From JAMBLL01 sp964460075 (GTDB lineage Bacteria > Actinomycetota > Acidimicrobiia > Spongiisociales > UBA5794), in the NCBI GenBank assembly GCA_964460075.1, contig CAYWPC010000003.1:1-64000 (forward strand): a stretch of 64,000 nt of DNA, read 5' to 3'. Each line of letters starts with the position of its first letter. Positions within the stretch are counted from its first letter, which is position 1. The position numbers were made by a program, and so were the translations under genes. Positions 1-8,886 of this stretch are shown here, in pieces. The notes below the pieces were generated by a model. That model was not told the origin of the DNA, ran no database searches, and saw nothing but the letters and a program-made list of their open reading frames with translations.

Positions 1-58
<58 letters not shown>

Positions 59-174
59 AGGGGTGTGCTCCGCACAACGTGGAAGCAGGGGCGAGGATAG
101 CGCCGTCAGGCACAGACCGTCCGAGCGGGACCAATGCGCACCACCGCCGTCTGTCCCCACATGACCTCAGAGGC

Positions 175-1044
175 TCACAGGATTCCGTACGCCATCTTCT
201 CGAGGCGCTCGATTCGCTCGTCCACCGGTGGGTGCGTCGAGAACATCTTCGACATCCGCCCGCGTCGACCCTTCGAACCGAACGCCTTCAACGGATCGGC
301 AATGAAGAGCTGGGACACCGCAGGGTTGACGTCCATCGGGATTCTGGCCGCCCCAACCGAGATCTTGCGAAGTGCACTCGCGAGTGCAAGAGGAGAGCCG
401 GTCACTTCCGCTCCGTCATGGTCTGCCTCGTACTCCCTACTGCGACTGATCGCCATCTGGATCAGCACCGCCGCAATGGGTGCGAGGATCATCGCCACGA
501 GCCCCACAATGGCGCCAAGGCCGTTGTTGTTGCTGCTGCGTCGTCCCCCAAGACTCGACCAGAACACCCACCGTGCAAGAAACGAGAGGGCGGCGGCGAT
601 CGTCGCAGCGATCGTCGCGATCAACACATCACGATTCTTGACATGGGCGAGTTCGTGGGCAAGCACACCTTCGAGCTCCTTGTTGTCGAGAAGCTCGAGG
701 ATCCCAGTCGTCACAGCAACGGCGGACTTCTTCGGACTGCGACCAGTCGCGAACGCGTTGGGTTGTGCCGACTCGATGACGTATATGTTGGGCATGGGCA
801 TGCCCCTGCGCTGAGCAAGCGACGACACGATCGAGTACACGTTCGGCAGCTCTAGCTGTGAGACCGGCTTGGCTCGCGCCGACTTCAGCGCGATTCGATC
901 CGAGAAAAAGAAGATGCCAAAGTTGAAAACGACCGCAAACCCGAGTGCCAACGCACCGCCCTGCGGACCGCCGATGAGGTAGCCGACTCCGATGAAGAGA
1001 GCTCCGAGAAACCCGAGCAGAGCTGCCGTCTTGACGTTGTTCAT
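175..1044 (-). CDS. htpX: HtpX-like M48 family membrane zinc metalloprotease
   Basis: A 289-residue integral-membrane protease expected to degrade damaged or misfolded membrane proteins, with its active site on the cytoplasmic side. Two hydrophobic helices occupy about residues 5-50. The zinc motif HELAHVKNRD is near the middle, a second hydrophobic pair follows, and SREYEADHDGAEV supplies the third zinc ligand (Glu). Length and motif spacing match short bacterial HtpX. It is the last gene of the minus-strand group, separated by about 100 bases from the upstream lipoprotein gene, so co-transcription is possible but not shown. The start is ATG at 1044. Confidence 0.93.
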   Translation of the reverse strand: MNNVKTAALLGFLGALFIGVGYLIGGPQGGALALGFAVVFNFGIFFFSDRIALKSARAKPVSQLELPNVYSIVSSLAQRRGMPMPNIYVIESAQPNAFATGRSPKKSAVAVTTGILELLDNKELEGVLAHELAHVKNRDVLIATIAATIAAALSFLARWVFWSSLGGRRSSNNNGLGAIVGLVAMILAPIAAVLIQMAISRSREYEADHDGAEVTGSPLALASALRKISVGAARIPMDVNPAVSQLFIADPLKAFGSKGRRGRMSKMFSTHPPVDERIERLEKMAYGIL

Positions 1045-1140
1045 ACGCCGAGAGTACCGATCAGGCCCCGTTATCGGGCAGAATCCGCGTCCCCGACATG
1101 CCGCGCCTCTCCAAGACCGAACGGCGCACGTTTCCCGATC

Positions 1141-1617
1141 CTAATTCACGACGCTTTCACAAAGGAACGGGGCTTGACCAGCGGCACCGTGGTACTGGTA
1201 CACCGTGTCGCCGTCGATGAGCTCGATGCGATACCCGTCGATGAGGGCTTGGGTGTACTCGACGCCAGGCTCAGGACATCCAAGGGACCCATCTGGCCAT
1301 GTCAACTCATGGGCCACAGCAACCCCGATCAGCCGATCATCTCCCAACCGACCTCCGAGGTCGGCGAGAGCCTGGTCGACCTCAAGGGTGAGGTCCGGTG
1401 AGACGATGGGAATGTTGGCGCCACCGGTCCCGTCCCCAATACCGCCCCCAGGCTCCACAGGAATTGGTGTGGCGCCCTCTTGGCCGCCACCGATCGATGC
1501 TTGGGTTTCCGCAGGGGCTGGCTGTTGCGAGGAGTCGACCTCGACGAGCTCACCACTCGATGCACACCCAGCAGCCACTATCGCCAACGTCACCGCAATA
1601 ACGAACACCTTCACCAT
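1141..1617 (-). CDS. Secreted lipoprotein of unknown function
   Basis: This 158-residue protein begins with a lipoprotein signal peptide: a Lys near the start, a hydrophobic core, and lipobox VAAGC with the lipidated Cys at residue 18. A low-complexity stretch rich in Ser, Gln, Gly and Pro follows (about residues 20-70). The compact C-terminal domain (about 75-158) contains TWPDGSLGCPEPG and a final Cys in PFLCESVVN, which may form a disulfide. Similar tails occur in uncharacterised actinobacterial lipoproteins. No enzymatic motif was seen, and the function is unknown. Confidence 0.8.
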   Translation of the reverse strand: MVKVFVIAVTLAIVAAGCASSGELVEVDSSQQPAPAETQASIGGGQEGATPIPVEPGGGIGDGTGGANIPIVSPDLTLEVDQALADLGGRLGDDRLIGVAVAHELTWPDGSLGCPEPGVEYTQALIDGYRIELIDGDTVYQYHGAAGQAPFLCESVVN

Positions 1618-1657
1618 CTGCCTCCTCGTCTCCCGTTACGACGTTCGAGCGACGGCA

Positions 1658-2710
1658 TCAGGTTCCCTTCGCTATCAGAAACACGCAGAATCCTCCGAAT
1701 CCGAACGGGTCGAGAAGCGCCCGAAGGTTCGTTGCCTCCGAACGGACATGCAACTGACCCAACACGTCCCCAGCTCGTGCACATTCGTGCTCACGATCCT
1801 GCAACTGTGCCAGGATCTCGCGTGCTCCGAGATGCATGAGAAAGGAGCGCTGATCTGTGATCGTTACAGAGCATCCTGCTGACACCGCCACCTTCCTGAC
1901 GACATCGACGTTCACGTCGACGGTGATGTCGGTCGCTCCCGGATTGTCGAGGAAGTCGAAACCTGATCTTTGGCGGTGAAACGTGCGAACGACCTCTGAG
2001 CGAGGCCTTCGTGCCAGCTCTTTTGTCGTCCCCGCGTAGTCGAAGATACAGACTTGAGCCGGATCGATCGACGTGAGCAGTGAGCCAATCCACCGCTCGA
2101 CGCCGATCTGCGCGGTCATGAGAGCACCTTCTGGCACCGGGCCGAGCATCTCGTCGCACCAGCCAGATAGGTCACGGTCAGCGGGCCAGTGTTCCAGCGT
2201 CAAAGTACCACCGATAGAGGCGACCTTGAGCTCGGCCCAGCGATGTCCTGTGCGCTCGACAAGCCTCACAGGTAGGTTATCTAGGAGTTCATTTGCCACG
2301 ACGACAGCGTCCGCCCGATGTCCCAGATCCTCGATGTGGGGCACCACCGTGGCGTCGGGAATCCTGCTGGTGATCGCGCGACGCGCTGAGTCTGACACCT
2401 CAACGGCAGCAAGAGACCCAGGCCATCCACCGACCTCATCGATGAGCGGCTCGAGCAACGAACCAGACCCGGCGCCGACTTCCACAAGGCTCGCTTCACG
2501 TGACGGCGCGACATCGCGAGCCCATCTACCGACAAGTCGGCCAAACCAGTGACTCACCTCTGGACTGGTCACGAAGTCGGCATGCGCACCGGAGCGCACA
2601 TCTCCTGAAGCAAAGAATCCGACCTTCGGGTCGTAGAGACAGAAATGCATGAACTCGTCGAACGGCATCGGACCACCCGATTCGATGTGCCCAACAAGCC
2701 GCTTCTTCAC
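1658..2710 (-). CDS. SAM-dependent methyltransferase, MidA/NDUFAF7 (DUF185) family
   Basis: This 350-residue protein belongs to the family of mitochondrial NDUFAF7/MidA, which dimethylates an arginine of the complex I 49-kDa subunit (the NuoD homologue) during assembly. Family signatures visible are FDEFMHFCLYDPKVGFF near the N terminus, DFVTSPEVSHWFGRLVGRW, and the SAM-binding loop VEVGAGSGSLLEPL. VVVANELLDNLPVRLV follows. It starts with GTG at 2710 and lacks a convincing Shine-Dalgarno sequence, so the start is uncertain by a few codons. It lies about 80 bases downstream of the MocA-like gene. Three NuoD-type proteins are encoded within 50 kb, which makes a complex I subunit an attractive substrate, but that is inference. 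Confidence 0.88.
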   Translation of the reverse strand: MKKRLVGHIESGGPMPFDEFMHFCLYDPKVGFFASGDVRSGAHADFVTSPEVSHWFGRLVGRWARDVAPSREASLVEVGAGSGSLLEPLIDEVGGWPGSLAAVEVSDSARRAITSRIPDATVVPHIEDLGHRADAVVVANELLDNLPVRLVERTGHRWAELKVASIGGTLTLEHWPADRDLSGWCDEMLGPVPEGALMTAQIGVERWIGSLLTSIDPAQVCIFDYAGTTKELARRPRSEVVRTFHRQRSGFDFLDNPGATDITVDVNVDVVRKVAVSAGCSVTITDQRSFLMHLGAREILAQLQDREHECARAGDVLGQLHVRSEATNLRALLDPFGFGGFCVFLIAKGT

Positions 2711-2789
2711 AGGGAGGAGTGTAGGTTTCAGCTGAGCGTGTTCCGGTGTGCCCGCTCCGGCGACGACGAGCGCCGGCCCACGACAACGC

Positions 2790-3371
2790 TCACGCCTGGC
2801 GGTCCCGCGTGTGCGACGGGAGAGCCGTGTAGTCCTCAGGAGTGTTCACATCGATCGGCTGAGGGCTGTCGACGTGCAGCACGAAAACGTCCTCACCGCG
2901 AAGCGATTCGAGGAACGACCACAACGGCCGAGGCCCTTCGAGCCTGCGCACAGCATCGAATGCGTCCGCTGCGAGCGCCACCGGATGTGCCCTACCGTCG
3001 GTGTACGCCACCCAGCCAGCGAGGCGGCCTGACGCGAGAAGACCCGAGGCGAGGTCATCGATGATCGCACTCGAAACAAGTGGCATGTCGGCAAGCAGCA
3101 CGACAACCCCGTCGACCTCGCCAACCGCGTCGAGGCCGACAATGAGTGACGAGAGGTTCCCTGACACAGCCGCCTGATTGTGTACCGTCTGAGCAGTACC
3201 ACCTACTGCCCCCACGACAGCACGTTCGTGGAACCCCGTCACGACAACAACGGGTACAGGCGTTGCGGCGTTGGCCGCAGCGATGACGGCGCCAAGCATC
3301 GTCGAGCGACCAAATGGCAACACCTGCTTGGGCTTGCCCATGCGCCTCGACTCACCAGCGGCGAGTATCAC
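2790..3371 (-). CDS. mocA: Molybdenum cofactor cytidylyltransferase-like protein (MocA/MobA NTP-transferase family)
   Basis: A 193-residue nucleotidyltransferase with the family's N-terminal loop ILAAGESRRMGKPKQ, which binds the nucleotide triphosphate, and VVVLLADMP for the metal-binding aspartate. MocA-type enzymes make molybdopterin cytosine dinucleotide, the cofactor form used by CO-dehydrogenase/xanthine-dehydrogenase-like enzymes such as CoxL. The position directly after coxM fits that role. The start chosen is GTG at 3371; the reading frame extends further upstream without an obvious start. It could instead use GTP or another nucleotide; the cytidylyl assignment rests mainly on context. 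Confidence 0.85.
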   Translation of the reverse strand: MILAAGESRRMGKPKQVLPFGRSTMLGAVIAAANAATPVPVVVVTGFHERAVVGAVGGTAQTVHNQAAVSGNLSSLIVGLDAVGEVDGVVVLLADMPLVSSAIIDDLASGLLASGRLAGWVAYTDGRAHPVALAADAFDAVRRLEGPRPLWSFLESLRGEDVFVLHVDSPQPIDVNTPEDYTALPSHTRDRQA

Positions 3372-3412
3372 CGAGGCACATCGCCGCGGTCGTGGAGCAT
3401 GCGCGCTCGGAG

Positions 3413-4261
3413 CTATGTCAGCACATCCGCCAGTGCCCGCTGCACGTACACGCTGGCAAGATGTGTTCGATACTCGACGGTGCCGTAAAGATCTTCGAGC
3501 ACGACGACACCCTCGGTGGCATGCAAGGCGGCGTCCGCAATTACGGTGCTGGATCCGTCGGTCCCGACAACAGCCTGCGCTGCGTGCACAGCGAGATACG
3601 GCTTCGAACTCACTCCTGTCACCGCAATGCGGGCATCTGCCACGGTGCCGTTTGCCGCATCGACCCAGACAGCGGCAGCAGCTATGGGGTAGTCCGACTC
3701 GCCTCCCCGCCTTCCAAGTTTCCGGTACACAGACCGCCCACCCTTGGGAATTCGCAATTCGACGAGGATCTCATCGGCGTCGAGGGCCGACGTCAACGTA
3801 TCGACAAAGAAGTCCGCGGCGGGGATCTCCCGGCGCCCGCGGACCGAGACAGCGACCATTGTGGCTCCGAGTGCCAGGGCAGCAGCTGGCTGGTCTGCGG
3901 CCAGGTCGGCGTGGGCAATGGATCCGCATGTCGTTCCCTGGTTCCTGACCTGCACGTCCGCTGTGGCGCCCGCTGCCTGCGCAAGCGCTGTTGCATGCTC
4001 GTTGACGAGCGGATCGTTGGCCGTCTGCTCGTGGCGGACCATCGCACCTACAGCAATGTGGTCGCCCTCGTCTGTGATCCTGTCCAAACCTGGGATCCGT
4101 GAGATGTCAACGACGGTCGCGGGACGCACGAGCCTCACCTTCATGAGAGGAATGAGGCTCATGCCACCGCTGAGGACCTTGGCATTGTCGACACTCGAGA
4201 GCACAGAGAGTGCCTCCTCGAGCGAGGAGGGTGCAACGTAATCGAATTCTGGTGGATACAT
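3413..4261 (-). CDS. coxM: CO-dehydrogenase-family FAD-binding subunit (CoxM)
   Basis: The medium flavoprotein subunit that passes electrons from the CoxS iron-sulfur clusters to the acceptor, probably the quinone pool. The first FAD-binding motif is SGGMSLIPLMK (about residue 33), and the second is TTCGSIAHADLAADQP (about residue 105). A CO_deh_flav_C domain follows. The chosen ATG at 4261 gives MYPPEFDY and 282 residues, usual for the family, and begins two bases after the coxL stop; an earlier start would overlap coxL. It is the third structural gene of the coxS-coxL-coxM group. Its position last, rather than first as in form I operons, suits a form II arrangement. Confidence 0.92.
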   Translation of the reverse strand: MYPPEFDYVAPSSLEEALSVLSSVDNAKVLSGGMSLIPLMKVRLVRPATVVDISRIPGLDRITDEGDHIAVGAMVRHEQTANDPLVNEHATALAQAAGATADVQVRNQGTTCGSIAHADLAADQPAAALALGATMVAVSVRGRREIPAADFFVDTLTSALDADEILVELRIPKGGRSVYRKLGRRGGESDYPIAAAAVWVDAANGTVADARIAVTGVSSKPYLAVHAAQAVVGTDGSSTVIADAALHATEGVVVLEDLYGTVEYRTHLASVYVQRALADVLT

Positions 4262-4263
4262 CC

Positions 4264-6639
4264 TCAGCTCCTCGCATCCTCGATTGCCTGCCATACACGT
4301 TTCGGTCGTAAAGGCATGTCGATGTGCGTGACGCCGAGGTGGCTCACCGCATCGACAACCGCGTTGACGATCGTCTGAGCCGAACCGATCGTTCCAGCCT
4401 CACCGATGCCCTTCACACCGAGCGGGTTGACGTCTGTTGGTGTAACCGTCCGATCCAGCGAGAACATCGGAAGGCTCTCAGCTGCAGGTATTGGATAGTC
4501 GATCATCGAACCTGTGAGAAGGTTCCCGACATCGTCATAAATCGCTTCCTCGAAGAGCGCCTGAGCGATCCCTTGGGCGATCCCACCGTGGAGCTGCCCG
4601 TCGACGATCATCGGATTGATGACATTGCCACAGTCGTCGGTCGCCCAGTACTCGAGAATGTCGACATCACCCGTGTCGGGGTCGACCTCGACCAGCGCCA
4701 TGTGTGAGCCGAATGGCCATGTTGCATTCGGTGGTGAGAACACAACAGAGGATTCGAGTCCGCCTTCGAGACCTTCAGGCAGGGTGTGTGGCTGGTAGGC
4801 CGATTCTGCGATCTGAGCCCATGAAACGGACCGATCCGGCGACCCTGCAACGTGTGCATTGCCGTCGGCAAAGTGGACATCTTCAGCCGCGGCCTCAAGA
4901 AGGTGTCCTGCAATGACAGCCGCCTTCTCCTTCACCCTCTTCGTTGCCTCATAGGTTGCAGATCCGTCGACGGCGATCGACCGGGAACCAAACGTGCCGA
5001 CACCCATAGGTGAGTCGAGTGAGTCGCCATGTTGCACTTCGATGTTCTCCATCGGGATTCCGAGGCCATTTGAGACGATCTGGGCCCACGTCGTTTCGTG
5101 ACCCTGGCCACTCGGGCCGGTGCCGATCGTGACCGTGCAGGTCCCATCGGGCTGGACGCGGACGACACCTGAGCCGTTGAATGCCGTCGGTAGCCCGTAG
5201 CCACCCCAGGAGAATCCGAGTCCGGCCAGCGCCGACGGCCCGAATCCGCACACTTCGACATATGTGCTGAGCCCAATGCCGAGCAGTCTGCCCTCTCCCC
5301 TTGCCGCATCGCGTCTCGCCTTCAGATCCTCGTACCCGACCCGGTCCAGCAAAGCATCGAGGTTCTTCTCGTAGTCTCCGGTATCCATCGTCAGGCCAAT
5401 TGCCGTTGTCGCAGGGAACTGGTCTGGCTTCCAATAGTTGGCCTTGCGCACGTCTGCGGGATCCATGCCGATCTCCCTGGCGTACGCATCGACGATGCGC
5501 TCAAGGTAGTACGCCGCTTCAGGCCTTCCTGCACCGCGATACGCGTCGGTCGTCGGCATGTTCGTGACAACGCAGCGCAACGCATACGACGTGGGGATGT
5601 CGTATTGCCCTGAAGCCACGAACAATCCAAGGAGGGGTATCGCGACGGTGAAGTTCTGCGAATACGCGCCCATGTCACAGATCGCGTCGAGTTCGTAGCC
5701 GAGGATCTTGCCATCCCTCGTACCGGTAATCGTCGCTGTTGCGACCCAACCTCTGCCCTGTATCGAAGCAAAGCCAGCCTCGCGACGAGTCTCCGTCCAG
5801 CGTACGGGCCGACCCAGCTCCTTGGATGCGAAACAACAGAGGAACTCGTCTGGGTACACGTTGAGTTTCAACCCAAACCCACCGCCGACCTCCGGAGCCA
5901 CGACACGCACCTTGTTCGAGGGAATTCCGAAGGCCATACCGATAGCTCCGGCCACCGCGTGCGGGATCTGGGAACTCGACCACACCTCGACTGAGCCGTA
6001 GCCACTGTTCCAGTCGGCTAGAACAGCCCTCGGCTCTATGGCCGTCGGTATGAGCCGCTGGTTCACCATCTCAAGACTCACCACGACAGTGTCGTCTCGC
6101 TCCTTGGCGGCCTGGATGTTTGGAGAAGGATCGGGAAGGTCGATGACGCCCTCCCACCAGGCATTTCCCGCCCAAGTGAGCAGCGTGTTCGACACACCCT
6201 CATGCACTTGGATGCTGTCTGTGATTGCGTCCTTGACGTCGACGACAGGTTCACCTGGTTCATAGTCGACGAACACGAGATCTGCCGCATCCTGGGCGAT
6301 GTAGCGATTGTCAGCAATCACCATCGCCACAGCCTCACCAACATGTTTCACAGCACCATCGGCGAGCATCGGGCGAAGCGTCCCCACTGCGACTTGCGCC
6401 GGGTTCAACCCGAGGTGGCGCACGTCGTCGGCTGTGTATACGGCGTGTACGCCGTCGAGTTCGAGTGCGGCTGACGCGTCGACGCTGTTGATGGTCGCGG
6501 CAGCGAACGGACTGCGAACAAACACAGCAGCAAGCTCACCATGACGCTTGATGTCGTCGACGTAGGTGCCTTTTCCTTGAATCAGAGACGGGTCTTCCTT
6601 GCGTCTGACGATCCCACCCATCACACTTGTGGTACTCAC
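4264..6639 (-). CDS. coxL: CO-dehydrogenase/xanthine-dehydrogenase-family molybdopterin subunit, form II CoxL
   Basis: The 791-residue catalytic subunit binding molybdopterin cytosine dinucleotide. MoCo-binding segments include VGGGFGLKLN and GPSGQGHETTWAQ, and the C-terminal GIGEAGTIGSAQ carries the catalytic Glu. The active-site loop at about residues 367-373 is AYRGAGR, the form II signature, not the AYxCSFR of proven form I CO dehydrogenase. The true substrate is therefore uncertain. The start is GTG at 6639 in a GTGA overlap with the coxS stop; the open frame runs upstream to 6999, but that part overlaps coxS and does not look like CoxL. Confidence 0.93.
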   Translation of the reverse strand: MSTTSVMGGIVRRKEDPSLIQGKGTYVDDIKRHGELAAVFVRSPFAAATINSVDASAALELDGVHAVYTADDVRHLGLNPAQVAVGTLRPMLADGAVKHVGEAVAMVIADNRYIAQDAADLVFVDYEPGEPVVDVKDAITDSIQVHEGVSNTLLTWAGNAWWEGVIDLPDPSPNIQAAKERDDTVVVSLEMVNQRLIPTAIEPRAVLADWNSGYGSVEVWSSSQIPHAVAGAIGMAFGIPSNKVRVVAPEVGGGFGLKLNVYPDEFLCCFASKELGRPVRWTETRREAGFASIQGRGWVATATITGTRDGKILGYELDAICDMGAYSQNFTVAIPLLGLFVASGQYDIPTSYALRCVVTNMPTTDAYRGAGRPEAAYYLERIVDAYAREIGMDPADVRKANYWKPDQFPATTAIGLTMDTGDYEKNLDALLDRVGYEDLKARRDAARGEGRLLGIGLSTYVEVCGFGPSALAGLGFSWGGYGLPTAFNGSGVVRVQPDGTCTVTIGTGPSGQGHETTWAQIVSNGLGIPMENIEVQHGDSLDSPMGVGTFGSRSIAVDGSATYEATKRVKEKAAVIAGHLLEAAAEDVHFADGNAHVAGSPDRSVSWAQIAESAYQPHTLPEGLEGGLESSVVFSPPNATWPFGSHMALVEVDPDTGDVDILEYWATDDCGNVINPMIVDGQLHGGIAQGIAQALFEEAIYDDVGNLLTGSMIDYPIPAAESLPMFSLDRTVTPTDVNPLGVKGIGEAGTIGSAQTIVNAVVDAVSHLGVTHIDMPLRPKRVWQAIEDARS
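5524..5544 (-). other. Form II active-site loop codons (AYRGAGR) in coxL
   Basis: The reverse strand reads GCG TAT CGC GGT GCA GGA AGG, encoding Ala-Tyr-Arg-Gly-Ala-Gly-Arg. Form I CO dehydrogenases have a Cys-containing AYxCSFR loop whose Cys bridges Mo and Cu. Here Cys is replaced, so the Mo-S-Cu centre of classical CO dehydrogenase is not expected. Confidence 0.9.
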
Positions 6640-7136
6640 GACGCCACCTCCTGGGATGCCCCGACGGGCGTTTCGCCGCGCATCTTGGCTCCGGCGTACT
6701 GAATCGATCGAACAATGTTGTGGTAGCCGGTGCAGCGACACAGGTTGCCTTCGATACCGTGGCGAATCTCGCTCTCCGTGGGATCGTCGTTCTGCTCTAG
6801 GAGCGCGATCGAACTCATGATCATGCCAGGAGTGCAGAATCCGCATTGGAGCCCGTGACACTCCCAGAACCCGACTTGTACTGCATGGAGCTCGTCTCCG
6901 TTGGCTACTCCTTCGACCGTTCGCACGGATGCACCGTCCGCTTGCACAGCGAACATGGTGCACGACTTGACCGCCCGACCATCGACGATGACGGTGCATG
7001 CGCCGCAGTAGCCGGTGTCACACCCAATGTGAGTGCCGGTAAGGCCAAGCTCCTCGCGTAGATAGTGGACAAGCAACGTTCGTGGATCAACCTGACTGCG
7101 GTGATCCGATCCATTGACCGAGATGCTGACTTCCAA
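6636..7136 (-). CDS. coxS: CO-dehydrogenase-family 2x[2Fe-2S] small subunit (CoxS)
   Basis: The small subunit carries two [2Fe-2S] clusters that move electrons from the molybdenum centre to the flavin. The plant-type ferredoxin motif is CDTGYCGACTVIVDG with a further Cys in VKSC. The second cluster is bound by CGFCTPGM and CRCTGYHN. I favour a TTG start at 7136 (protein EVSISVNG..., 166 residues): GGGAGG sits eight bases upstream and it matches the usual CoxS N terminus. The alternative ATG at 7160 adds eight residues and would place the start upstream of that Shine-Dalgarno. It overlaps coxL by four bases. Confidence 0.92.
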   Translation of the reverse strand: MEVSISVNGSDHRSQVDPRTLLVHYLREELGLTGTHIGCDTGYCGACTVIVDGRAVKSCTMFAVQADGASVRTVEGVANGDELHAVQVGFWECHGLQCGFCTPGMIMSSIALLEQNDDPTESEIRHGIEGNLCRCTGYHNIVRSIQYAGAKMRGETPVGASQEVAS

Positions 7137-7238
7137 GGCACGAACCTCCCGTCGATGCAACTGCGAGGGCCGACATTTCGTGCTGCCCCCGTTTACACAC
7201 TAGACACCGAGACGTCCTGTTGCCCCTGGAACATTTGC

Positions 7239-7811
7239 CTATCTCTCAGAGCGGGAAAAAAGACGCTTCCACCGTGCGACGAATACCCCCCACAGACTCT
7301 TGAGAATCAGAGAGATCCCTCCCACATCTCGAGCCTCGATGGTGGATAGCTCCTCGGGCGACCCTGCGTCTACCTTGGCCTGCAGGCATGCAGAGAAGTC
7401 TTCGATCAGGCGCCGCGAGACCTCGTTGACGAGACCGGTCCTGCCAAACTGCGCGATCGGACCTGCAAGGGTGACACTGGCGTCGATCGTCACGTCGGTC
7501 CGCCCATGTTCGGTCTCGGTTAAGTGAACGGTGACCTCGACACTCCCCTGGCTACCTCCCGAACGGTCGACGCCGCGGCCCTTGATGTGGGATGTATGCG
7601 CTGCGTCGTCGAATGTGACCGTTGCGGTGCCATCGAAAGACGCTGCGATGGGACCGAGCTTCACCGAGACACGGCCATCGAACGACCCGTCGCCGTTGTC
7701 GGCGGTCACCTCGGCACCTGGGAGACATCGAGAGAGCTCAGGGACGTCGCGGAACAACGACCAGACCGAAGCGATCGGTTGCGTCACGGTGAATTCCTCT
7801 GTGATGTTCAT
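7239..7811 (-). CDS. coxG: CoxG-like SRPBCC-fold protein
   Basis: This 190-residue protein has the CoxG/SRPBCC START-like domain in its first 150 residues (ITEEFTVTQPIASVWSLF, LPGAEV, KLGPIAASFDGTATV), followed by a short tail. CoxG proteins help anchor or recruit CO-dehydrogenase-type enzymes to the membrane. The C terminus (LWGVFVARWKRLFSRSER) looks like a short hydrophobic and basic membrane-contacting segment. The start ATG overlaps the coxF stop by four bases, so translation is probably coupled. It stands about 100 bases upstream of coxS. Confidence 0.9.
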   Translation of the reverse strand: MNITEEFTVTQPIASVWSLFRDVPELSRCLPGAEVTADNGDGSFDGRVSVKLGPIAASFDGTATVTFDDAAHTSHIKGRGVDRSGGSQGSVEVTVHLTETEHGRTDVTIDASVTLAGPIAQFGRTGLVNEVSRRLIEDFSACLQAKVDAGSPEELSTIEARDVGGISLILKSLWGVFVARWKRLFSRSER

Positions 7812-8584
7812 GTCGATCCAGACGAAGAGTGAATCGCAGCGTCAGTGCCGTTGAGCGATACCGCCGAACCACCACCGTATCGGACTTGCACGACTTCGGC
7901 CAGTATGGCGATCGCCGTCTCTGCTGGCGATTTCGCTTTGAGATCTAGTCCGATGGGACCATGGATGGCGTCGGTGGCTTCCTGTGTCCAGCCTTCCTCG
8001 ACGAGGCGAGCTACGCGCAAGGCGTGTGTGCGTCGAGATCCCATTGCGCCGAGATACCTGACACGCGTGTCGCGCAGAGCGCGAAAGACGGGTATTTCGA
8101 ATCGACTGTCGTGGCTGAGCAGGACAACGTATGTCCTCGAGTCTGGAACAACGTGGTCGAAGACGGAATCTGGCCAGGCAACGATCAACTCGTCGACATC
8201 AGGGAAACGCTCGGTTGTGGCCCACGTTGAACGGGCGTCGGCCACGACTACCCGAAACCCGAGATCATGAGCGAACCGTGACAGAGGCTGGGCGATGTGC
8301 CCAGCTCCGAAGATAAGCATGACAGGGGACGGCGCGATCGTATCGATGAAGACTCTCCGATCACCGTATTGGAGGGTTCGACTCTCCTCCCTGTCCATGA
8401 GCCCGTTGGCATCCGACACGATGTCCTCACCGATCCACGGTGAACCGTCGCCTGTAATCAGGCCCGTTTCTCGATCGAGCACAACAACAGCACCCATGTC
8501 TGGCCCGTCAACGACGGTGATCAGCGCGCCGAGGCGCTCATCCTTCTTGAGTGCTGCAAGCGTGTCGAGGATCTCATTCACCAT
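7808..8584 (-). CDS. coxF: XdhC/CoxF-family maturation protein, Rossmann part
   Basis: A 258-residue protein with a short N-terminal XdhC-like part and a Rossmann domain (MLIFGAGHIAQPLSRFAH, about residue 98), followed by RYLGAMGSRRTHALR. XdhC/CoxF proteins bind and sulfurate the molybdenum cofactor before insertion into xanthine-dehydrogenase-like enzymes. The overlap with coxI is seven bases, and with coxG four. With CoxI just upstream, the two halves of an XdhC protein are encoded as separate chains. Confidence 0.88.
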   Translation of the reverse strand: MVNEILDTLAALKKDERLGALITVVDGPDMGAVVVLDRETGLITGDGSPWIGEDIVSDANGLMDREESRTLQYGDRRVFIDTIAPSPVMLIFGAGHIAQPLSRFAHDLGFRVVVADARSTWATTERFPDVDELIVAWPDSVFDHVVPDSRTYVVLLSHDSRFEIPVFRALRDTRVRYLGAMGSRRTHALRVARLVEEGWTQEATDAIHGPIGLDLKAKSPAETAIAILAEVVQVRYGGGSAVSLNGTDAAIHSSSGST

Positions 8585-8886
8585 GGTGCGATGTACACCT
8601 CGATAGTGCCGCCGCAGGTGAGTCCGACTTCGAAGGCCTCGTCATCGGCGATCCCATAGGTGACGAGCCTCGGCATTCCGGATTCCAGCACCGATGCGGC
8701 GTGCTCACGAACATCATTTTCGACACACCCGCCGCTGACGCTTCCCTCCATCTCGCCATCGGACGAAATGAGCATCTTGGCACCGACGCCTCGCGGAGCA
8801 GACCCCTTGACTGCCACGACGGTAGCAACAGCGACATCCTTGCCCTGGTTGACCCACCGGTCATAAATCTCAAGCACGTCTCTCAT
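8578..8886 (-). CDS. coxI: XdhC/CoxI N-terminal-domain protein (CoxI-like)
   Basis: This 102-residue protein consists of the XdhC_CoxI domain alone: VATVVAVKGSAPRGVGAKMLIS and GSVSGGCVENDV, ending GLTCGGTIEVYIAPW. The conserved Cys residues in SGGCVE and LTCGG are those expected to touch the cofactor or sulfur. It is translationally coupled to coxE (4-base overlap) and coxF (7-base overlap). It probably works with CoxF as a two-chain XdhC in maturing the CoxL molybdenum centre. Confidence 0.88.
   Translation of the reverse strand: MRDVLEIYDRWVNQGKDVAVATVVAVKGSAPRGVGAKMLISSDGEMEGSVSGGCVENDVREHAASVLESGMPRLVTYGIADDEAFEVGLTCGGTIEVYIAPW

Noticed and set aside
4264..6639. Calling the enzyme an established CO dehydrogenase
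   Set aside because: The active-site loop is AYRGAGR (form II), lacking the Cys that binds copper in form I. CO oxidation cannot be claimed from sequence.
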